Shown here: positions 56,600 to 64,000 of the stretch, one piece after another
How the letters are laid out: each line of letters starts with the position of its first letter
How positions within the stretch are numbered: position 1 is the first letter of the stretch
Assembly: GCA_009667805.1 (NCBI GenBank)
Contig: CM019069.1
Location: forward strand, 93,903,204-93,967,203
Origin: Leptobrachium leishanense
Taxonomy: Eukaryota; Chordata; Amphibia; Anura; Megophryidae
Direction of reading: 5' to 3'
DNA length: 64,000 nt
Notes under the pieces: generated by a model
Database searches by the model: none
What the model was told of the DNA's origin: nothing
The model's input: only the letters and a program-made list of their open reading frames with translations
Program-made: the position numbers and the translations under genes

Positions 56600-57024
56600 G
56601 GCTAGGGTCAGACTAGCGAATTTTTAACGTGCGTTTAGGCGCACTTAATCATGGCCGCACTAGCAGCAAATGACGGGCAATGACGGCCAATATAGGAAGT
56701 ACCGTCGCACGAACGTCCGGCTGCGCAACGCAAGTGGAAAATGAACGCATTTTTTCGAGAACGCAGAACTGCTAGTACGGACATACAGAGTGCGCTGCGT
56801 CCACTAGCGGCGTGTGTACGTGATTTGGAGACGTCAGACACTGCTCATGTCCGGCCAACATAACGTCCAGACACCCAAAGTTTCCTGGTTTGGATCCGTA
56901 AAAATCATGCCCAAAAATGCGCATCGTATGACCGTTTTCGCGCATTCCGTGAAAAGTTACGGCAATGTGTTCGGACGGACTTTTTGACGGTCGCTGCAAA
57001 AAATGCGTTAGTCTGACCCTAGCC
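56600..57024. mobile_element. Complete MITE, PIF/Harbinger-like
   Basis: GGCTAGGGTCAGACTAGCGA to GTCTGACCCTAGCC, flanked by TTA (56597-56599 and 57025-57027). Length 425 bp. It lies between the P1 and P2 text ATTCTCCCATTTA / TTATCTCAC; the empty junction is seen at 36312-36326. Confidence 0.8.
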
Positions 57025-57650
57025 TTATCTCACTTTCCAAATCAGGTATTTGGTCCAGATTGTTCTCTTTTCCTGTCATTCTCCTGGTTTTCACCTTTCT
57101 CTGAACAACCCTGAGAGAGAGGTGAAAGCCAGGAGAACTGGCAAGAGAAGAGAACAATCTAGACCAAATAGCCGATTTGGAAAGTGAGATAAATGGGAGA
57201 ATTTTTCTGGTTTGGCTATTTTGACCTAGAATTTTCTCTTCAGTCATTCTCCTGAGTCTTACCTTTCTCTGAATAACCCTGTCAGGGTTATTCAGAGAGT
57301 GGTGAAGAGCAGGAGAATGACTGGAGAATGGAAAATTCTAGGTCAAAATAGCCAAACCAGAAAAATTCTCCCATTTAACTCACTTTCCAAATTGGCTATT
57401 TGGTCTAGATTGTTCTCTTCTCCTGCCAGTTCTCCTGGCTTTCACCTCTCTCTCAGGGTTGTTCAGAGAAAGGTGAAAACCAGGAGAATGTCAGGAAAAG
57501 AGAACAATCTGGACCAAATAGCCGATTTGGAAAGTGAGATAAGACTAGGGTCAGACTAATGCGTTTTTCGCAGCGACCGTCAAAAAGTGCGTCTGAACGC
57601 ATTGCCGTATTTTTTCACGGAATGCGCGAAAACGGTCATACGATGCGTTA
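57025..57650. repeat. P2, P1, P2 palindromes and partial MITE
   Basis: P2 57025-57192, P1 57190-57378, P2 57378-57542, then a MITE start (CTAGGGTCAGACTAATGCG) cut near 57650. Confidence 0.85.
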
Positions 57651-58171
57651 TTCACCGCTCTCTGAATAACCCTGTGAATGTTTAATCCCGAGGGGAAAAA
57701 TAACATTGCTTTAGATGTTATTTTGAATTTTTTTCAAACACCAGTTAAATGCAGCATATTAGGAAGTTTTAGGAGGGAATATAATTCTCAAATCTCAATC
57801 AGAAGCAGACACCACCCCACCCCCTCAGTACCTCAGTACAATGTATCAAAATGATTACCAGACTAAAAACACCTGGTGTTATGCCCGTTTGTGAACAGAG
57901 GTCATTTAGAGTTGAGAATCTTTCCACGTATACATTAGTTTTTAATTCAATATCTAATAAACCATTGCTGATAATATTCTGCAGTAAAGAGTCTCTTTAT
58001 TTCTAGATTTTTTAGTATTTTTTGTAAGCATTTTCTATACTTTTTTCAAAATTTCTTTTTTTTTTCGCACTCGAACCGAACACACCCAAAAAGGTCGAAG
58101 TTTGCGAACTTTCGAACTGCCAAAGTTCGGGCCGAACTCCGAACCGTCCGAACCCGAACAGCTCATTCCTA
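57651..58171 (-). mobile_element. Terminal part of nonautonomous hAT (minus orientation)
   Basis: 57851-58171 matches 43830-44114 and ends CCGAACAGCTCATTCCTA at 58171, the left-type terminus of the family reversed. 57651-57850 is unassigned AT-rich sequence. Confidence 0.65.
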
Positions 58172-58400
58172 ATCAGGGTGTATCACTGAGTTATACCAGA
58201 GTTCTGGGAATTTGAATCTGTGCATTGGCACTGCCAGCTACTGCCAGCTATCAGGGTGTATCACTGAGTTATACCAGAGTTCTGGGTATTTGAATCTGTG
58301 TGTTGGCACTGACAGGCTATCAGGGTGTATCACTGACTTACACCAGAGTTCTGGGAATTTGAATCTGTGTGTTGGCACTGCCGGGCTATCAGGGTGTATC
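58172..58400 (+). repeat. hAT 5' tandem repeat, about 67-bp units
   Basis: Three to four units of ATCAGGGTGTATCACTGAGT, CCAGAGTTCTGGGAATTTGA and TGTGTGTTGGCACTGCC. The array resumes at 59323 after the solo LTR. Confidence 0.88.
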
Positions 58401-59322
58401 TGTTACATTTTCCCTGGTTTTGGCTGCGCCCCCTGGTGGTGAAGGGCCTTCATGTCTGTTTTTCCCCTGTGGTGTGTTTGGCCGTGCTGTCTGGGACTGT
58501 TCTGGGGTTCTGATGTGAACTCCTGGTCTGGGGTCACATGGCCCAATCACACAGACCCACTCCCTATAAATATCTCAGCAGCACAGAGCCTTATTGACGG
58601 ATTGTGGAGTTTGATGGTGGTTGTGTCCTGTTAGTTCCCTGTGTTGCTCCAAATCATTCTTGATCAAGTGCATTCTGGTTTTGACCTTGGCTATGTTTCC
58701 TGATGTTCCTTTTCTGCCTACTCCTGGTACTCTGTATGCTGCTGATCTGTTGCCAACCTTGCCTGCCTGCCTGCCTGATCATTCATATATGTTTCATGTT
58801 TTCTGTACCTTGTCTTTATTAGTTTAGTATGGTCTCCGAGGCCATTAAAAGGACCTCTTCAGTCCAGGATGTTTTGTCTGTCTTGTTCACCCTTGCCCTT
58901 CTTTTCCATCTTGATCTGTTATATCTTTGGGAGGGTTTTCTAGATAGGGATTATTGCCCAGCATAGGGATCCCTTTAGTTTTCTCCCTGGCCCTCCTGTT
59001 CTATGTTTCTGTCTGGTTCCTGCAAAGCCCTTATGTGGAGTGAAGTTCCCGTATAGCCAAGTCTGTCTGTTTGTTGACTGCCCTGCAGCCTGCTCAATTC
59101 ACGGATTGTCAGGCGAATCATTGTGTTTCTGAGCGTGTCCTAAGTGGTCTGTCGGTCTTGAAAACTTCGGAGCTTAGTGGCAATTCAGTTCTGTTTTTTG
59201 GTGCTCCTTGGTTTTGGAGAAATTAGTCTGTCCTTGTGTCCAGTCAGTAACTCACCTGCCTTAACGGCTTCACCCCATGTTCCAAGCCACCACAATGGCC
59301 CAAGCAGGGGCTAACCGTTACA
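58401..59322. mobile_element. Solo LTR of an unidentified LTR retroelement
   Basis: TGTTAC...GTTACA ends, length 922 bp, perfect 5-bp duplication GTATC at 58396-58400 and 59323-59327. It has a TATAAATA at 58565-58572 and an ATTAAA near 58845. It differs from the gypsy LTR at 11866. No internal coding part, so it is probably the product of LTR-LTR recombination. Orientation plus, if the TATA box is real. Confidence 0.9.
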
Positions 59323-59521
59323 GTATCACTGAGTTATACCAGAGTTCTAGGAATTTGAATCTGTGTGTTGGCACTGCCAGCTATCAGGGACAGGGTGTAT
59401 CACTGAGTTATAGCAGAGTTCTGCATATCTCCAACCTTTATATCAGAGTTCTTCATATCTCCAATCTTTATAACAGGATTGAATCAGAGTTCTGTATATC
59501 TTTAATCTATATATCACTCAC

Positions 59522-62500
59522 CATGTCAGAAAGACCAAAAAGGACAGGCAGACGCTCCCAGACACAGATAAGAGGGCAAGCAGCCTCTGTGTCGGAAGGC
59601 TGTGCCCCTGGTCGTCGTGGACGTGGTGCATCCTCTGCAGGGACACGCTTGTTCTTTCTAACTGGTGCTGGCCATCTTAAGCAGCAGCAACATACAGAGG
59701 ATTTGCAGGATTGGCTAACCAGGCCATCCTCATCCTCCGAGTCCTCTGCCAGCAGCCAGGCTTGTAGTGGTTTACAGTCCACCTCAGCTGCCAAAACATC
59801 TAATTCAGCCTCCATATCCACAGCTACTCCTGCCGTAGCCTCACCATCATACACGGAGGAGTCAGCTGAATTGTTTGACTACAATGACAGTGAAATGCTG
59901 CTTGAGGATGCGCAGCAACTCCCATGCTCTGATTCAAACTCTGAGGTTGAGGAAGGGAGTATAATCAGCCTAGAGGGAGGGGGTGCCATTAACACACAAA
60001 GAACTGGCACTCATGTTCCACCAGCAGCTGCAGCATACTGCCAACTTAAGTTGGCTCCAGTGATAAGGAGTTAGGGGGTGATGACCATGATGAAGTCACT
60101 GACTCCACCTATGTGCCTAATTGAACAGAGGAGTCAAGGGAGGAGGAGGAGGAGGCACAACAAAAACGAGGCACAATGTCCTCTATGAGCAACCGTTGCC
60201 AGTCCAAGGCATCAGATGTCAGAGCTGCTCAGGTGCAGAGCGCTGTTGTCTCAAAGCACAAGTCCAGGAGCTCTGCTGTCTGGGAGTTCTTCACGACATG
60301 TGCAGCAGACCGCAGCATTGCTATTTGTAAGCTATGTCTGAAGAGGATCAAGCGTGGGAGAAACATCAGCCGCTTGGGAACTACATGCTTGAACTGACAT
60401 ATGACCACCTGTCATGCATCCCGTTGGCACAACACTTCCCATCGGTCCTCGTCTGTCTCTACCCCCACTATATGTCATGCCATGTCTACAACCTCCACTG
60501 ACAGGGATGATGTTATAGTAATGGGTGTACCAGGTCCTTCCTCAGAATGTGACAGCATCCCATCAGCTGCAGATTTACGCAGTCAGATTTCATTGCCCCA
60601 GCTGCTGCAGCGTAAAAAACATATGCTCTGGGGGAGCATAAATAAAGGCCCACCAGTCTACCTCACGTCTGACAAGCAGCATGAGCAGGTATGGTTTGCT
60701 ATACAGCAGCCTGTGGTTTCATTTTTGGATAGGACTCGCCCTCTTTAGAGGTGCCTTGATGCTGGCGGGCGAGCTTAGTCTTATAATGGCCATTTAATAA
60801 GAAACCAAATCTCTAATTGTGTTTAGTTTCACACGGTATAATGGGAATAAGCGCAGATGACATTTTGTTCTTTGTTATGTTTCACACATGTTGTTGGGCT
60901 GGATGCATTTGGTGGTTGCAGCCACCCCATCGGGGAATAGGCGCGACCCCACCCCTCCTGTACTATGTAAGAAAAAATATAGTCCCAACCATCCCCTTGC
61001 ACAGCGTCTAAATGCCAGCTTGGCAAAATTACTCGCATTACAGCTGCTGCCTTTCCAGCTGGTGGACTCTGCCTCCTTCCGTGAATTTGCCAAATGTGCT
61101 GCACCACAGTGGCAGGTTCCAAAATGGCAGTTCTTTTCACGGAAGGCCATTCCAGCACGTGGAAGACAATGTTATGGAGTCATTGTGAAAGGCAGTCAGC
61201 AGCAAGGTGCACATTACTTTAGACACGTGGTCCAGCAAGCATGGACAGGGCCGTTACATTTTCTTCACGGCACACTGGGTAACTCTGCTTGCAGCTGGGA
61301 GGGATCCAGGACGGGGCTCTGTGCTGGAGCTTGTTCATCCACCACGCCTCCAGAAAGCTGCTTAAATGAGGTCTGTCTGCTCCACCACCTCTTCCTCTTC
61401 CTCCTCCTTCTCTGTCTCTGGTGAAGTGGCAGTTAAACCGATGCGTGGCAGGGGCTACGCAATGGCTCAAGCAAAAAGATGCCATACTGTGCTTGAACTG
61501 GTTTGTTTAGGGGACAGGAGCCACACCGGGCCAGAAATTCTGTCAGCTCTGCAGGGGCAGGCGCAAAGATGGTTAACACCACGCCAGCTTCAGCTGGGAA
61601 TGGTCGTCTGTGATAATAGCAGCAACCTTGTCTCCGCTCTATGCCTAGGTAAGTTGACGCATGTACCATGCCTAGCACACGTCCTAAATCTGGTAGTACA
61701 GCATTTCCTAACCAGGTACCCAGGGCTGGCAGAGCTTCTCAACCAAAGCAGAAAAGTCTGCAGCCACTTCAGATGGTCATTCCCAGCAAGTGTTCGCCTG
61801 GCAGAAATTCAAAGAGAATTCCACCTTCCCACAAACCGTCTGATCTGTGACATGCCCACCAGGTGGAACTCGACATTGGCAATGCTGCAGCGGCTGCTCA
61901 AGCAGCAGAGGGCCCTCAATGAGTACCTGTGTGAGTATGGCACAAGGACAGGTTCAGGTCAATTTGGTTAACCCCCACAGTGGCTGATGATAAAGGATGC
62001 CTGCACTGTACTGTCACCATTTGAGGAGGCAATGAGGATGGTGAGCAGGGACAGTGCATGCATCAGTGACACAATTCCTTTAGTGTTCCTGCTGGCTCCA
62101 CTGCGGGGAATTATAGATGTGGCTCTAGAGGCAGAGCAGCGGGAGGAAGAGGAGGACTTCCCTAGCTCTCAAGGCCCCAGTCTTTACGCAGACAGCATTC
62201 CTGCGGGTCCTCAGCTCAGACAGGAGGAGGATGAGGAATATTTAAGTTGTGGGGGCAATGAAGGTGGGTATTCCACAAGGGAGGGTTTTGTGTCCTCAGA
62301 AACCCAAGGACTAGTACGTGGCTGGGAGGAGGTAGAACACGATACGGTCATCCTCAGCGACCAGGAACACTCGGAAGGTAATGCCACCTCCAACCTACAC
62401 TGCGTGGGCTCCCTTATTCTGCAAAGCCTGCTAAAGGACCCCAGGATTCGTGCTATCAAGGAAAGGGATCATTACTGGTTGGCAACCCTTCTTGATCTAC

Positions 62501-63069
62501 GATACAAGGGTAAGGTTGAAGAGCTCATCCTGCCCTCACAGAGGGAGGACAGGATGAAACAACTTGAGGACGCTCTAAAGCGACACTTGTGTAACACTTT
62601 TCCAGGCACTGGTAGGTTACAAAGTGATGACACAGGTGCTTCTGAGGCTGCGGTTGATCAGAGGAAGAGCGGTGAAGGGGGCTGTTTGACTGATGCCTTT
62701 TCCAATTTTTTTATTCCACAACACCCAGGGACATCAAATGTAGGCACCCATTGCCAGTGTCTTCACCATATGGTGCAGGACTACCTAGGGGCAAGGGCAG
62801 ACCTGGATACCTTTACAGCAGATGATCCACTGCTTTACTGGGTGTTGAGATTGGATCACTGGCCAGAACTTAGCCAATATACTATGCAGCTAATAGGTTG
62901 CCCTTCATCCAGCGTGCTTTCTGAAAGGACGTTCAGTGCCGCTGGAGGTTTTGTCACAGACAAAAGAGTGCGTCTGTCCATCAACTCTGTAGACCGGTTG
63001 ACATTTATAAAAATGAATCAGTCCTGGATCAGCAGCTATCACTCCCCTGATGCTGATGTAACTAAATAG
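59522..63069 (+). pseudogene. hAT transposase gene, copy G
   Basis: Starts MSERPKRTGRRSQTQIRG at ATG 59522; the frame is open to TAG 60072-60074 through a Ser-rich and acidic N-terminal region. The BED finger is at 60275-60415 (SSAVWEFFTTCAADRSIAIC, KLC, then a TGA just before HMTTCH). After the 347-bp insert: LVDSASFREFAKCAAPQWQV (61060-61120). ILSALQGQAQRW, then VVCDNSSNLVSAL (61605-61645; catalytic-type Asp) and LICDMPTRWNSTLAML follow. The last frame 61987-63069 (360 residues) includes the acidic linker, LLDLRYKGK and WPELSQYTMQLIGCPSSSVL, then SERTFSAAGGFVTDKRVRLS, ending at TAG 63067-63069. Several stops and shifts make it inactive. Confidence 0.88.
60620..60966. mobile_element. Unidentified 347-bp insertion in hAT copy G
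   Basis: Copies E and F run without a break from CTGCTGCAGCG to AAAAAATATAGTCCCAACC. Here 347 bp separate them, flanked by GTAAAAAA (60612-60619) and GTAAGAAA (60967-60974), an 8-bp duplication with one difference. It starts CATATGCTCTGGGGGAGC and ends CCCACCCCTCCTGTACTAT. No inverted termini or coding motif recognised. Confidence 0.75.
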
Positions 63070-63842
63070 ATCGGGGATCTCTTCTACATTCCCAAAACCT
63101 ACACCACTGCACTCTTCCACAATACCTCAGAGGGGTTACATTGTGAAGGCACTAGCTGGCACCAAAGGCCCAATATTTGGGTGCACTGCCACTGACGCAT
63201 GTACCAGATTCATATCATTTTAACATTTGACGGCAGGGTCCACCCCTGCAGTCTTCCACAATACCTCAGAGGGGTTACGGGTGAAGGCACTAGCTGCCAC
63301 CAAAGTTCCAATTTTAAAGCACTTATTGTTACTTTCATCCAAAGCCTGCATAAGTTTCACCGTAATTTAGCCAAAAATCACTAAACTTGTTCTGCGTGTC
63401 CTAAAACGTCTCCTCTTTTCAAACAGGCTGCTGCCCCAAGCAGTTGTTTATGAATAGATTAAAGGAAAACCATTTACCATAATTTGAAATGTCATTTTTT
63501 TCTTTTTAAATGTTTCTATACATCCTACAAATCTGCCACTTCACGAGCAGGTTATGGGGACCTCCTAGGTACAATATTTGAAGTTTTTTTTCCTTTAAAT
63601 TTTTTTTTTTTTTTTTACTTTTTTTCCTTGTTTCCTGTCCCCCAGGGCACTACCCGGACCCCCATACACCTTTTATGGCAAATATCTTGCATATATGCCC
63701 TCTTGGAGGGCACTCTAAAATTCGAACGTTCGAGTCCCATTGACTCGCATTGAGTTCGTATCGTGTTCACGTTCGAATCTGAACTTTTTCAAATGTTCGT
63801 GTTCGAATGCGAACCGAACACGAGGGTGTTCGGCCCATCACT

Positions 63843-64000
63843 AGTAGAGATATGTGAACTAACAGTATATTTTGCTCTTAATAAAAATAATATTCTAAAT
63901 AAGGGACATGTAGACATGTGCACGGCAAGAAAAATAGTTTCATGTGGGATCAGTTTGTTCCATATTTCTTTTCATTTAGTTTCATTCCGTTTCTGAATGA
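63843..64000. other. Unassigned end of window
   Basis: Short AT-rich stretch after the hAT terminus; no feature recognised. Confidence 0.4.

Larger units (their letters stand above)
58172..63842 (+). mobile_element. BED-finger hAT (copy G) with solo LTR and 347-bp insert
   Basis: Starts in the 5' repeat array; the left terminus is missing or replaced by the reversed terminus at 58171. It holds the transposase gene (59522-63069), the 3' region and the right terminus ending TGTTCGGCCCATCACTA at 63842. Insertions: a solo LTR at 58401-59322 and an unidentified 347-bp piece at 60620-60966. Confidence 0.88.

Overview
The window looks like repeat-dense vertebrate DNA, most likely from a frog or another amphibian. 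This is inferred from the mix of elements: CR1 and L2 LINEs, Penelope-like elements, a Ty3/gypsy element, Tc1, BED-finger hAT transposons, a Helitron and many MITEs. I found no host gene, tRNA, rRNA or CRISPR. Every long open frame belongs to a mobile element or to a stop-free satellite.

Layout. 1-1075: unassigned sequence with a 33-bp repeat in open frame. 1076-4015: a Tc1-like fragment split by a 5'-truncated CR1. 4031-5361: 3' end of a hAT. 6521-8071: a TTAA-bounded element. 8290-11865: a long diverged palindrome with a different MITE in each arm. 11866-17913: a Ty3/gypsy element with 5' LTR, primer binding site, a PNMA-like gag, protease, RT, RNase H and integrase; its 3' end is lost. 17914-20530: a Penelope-like element (minus strand) split by a deleted hAT. 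22200-28462: an inverted-repeat element whose right arm is split by a 4.4-kb Helitron (23742-28173) that carries a large minisatellite. 29102-31080: a hAT 3' end joined to a second Penelope-like element, then a 227-bp palindrome. 31186-35345: a third Penelope-like element (RT plus GIY-YIG, minus strand) with hammerhead-like motifs, split by an L2. 35972-37130 and 53875-57650: two clusters of alternating palindromic repeats and TTA/TAA-flanked MITEs; the second holds another CR1. 37131-44114: hAT copies with a three-level nest (hAT in CR1 in hAT). 44601-45783: a Tc1 transposase with one nonsense codon. 48009-53874 and 58172-63842: two long copies of the BED-finger hAT, one with an internal inversion, the other with a solo LTR and a 347-bp insert.

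How it fits together. Insertion order can be read from target-site duplications and empty sites: hAT before CR1 before a small hAT at 37641-42926; inverted-repeat element before Helitron; Tc1 before CR1; Penelope before hAT; Penelope before L2. All element genes examined carry lesions, so autonomous activity from this window is unlikely. Some nonautonomous parts (TIRs, Helitron ends, ribozyme-like motifs) keep recognisable signals.

Limits: all calls rest on reading motifs by eye. Family names come from recognised motifs and were not checked by database search. Boundaries without a target-site duplication are approximate.
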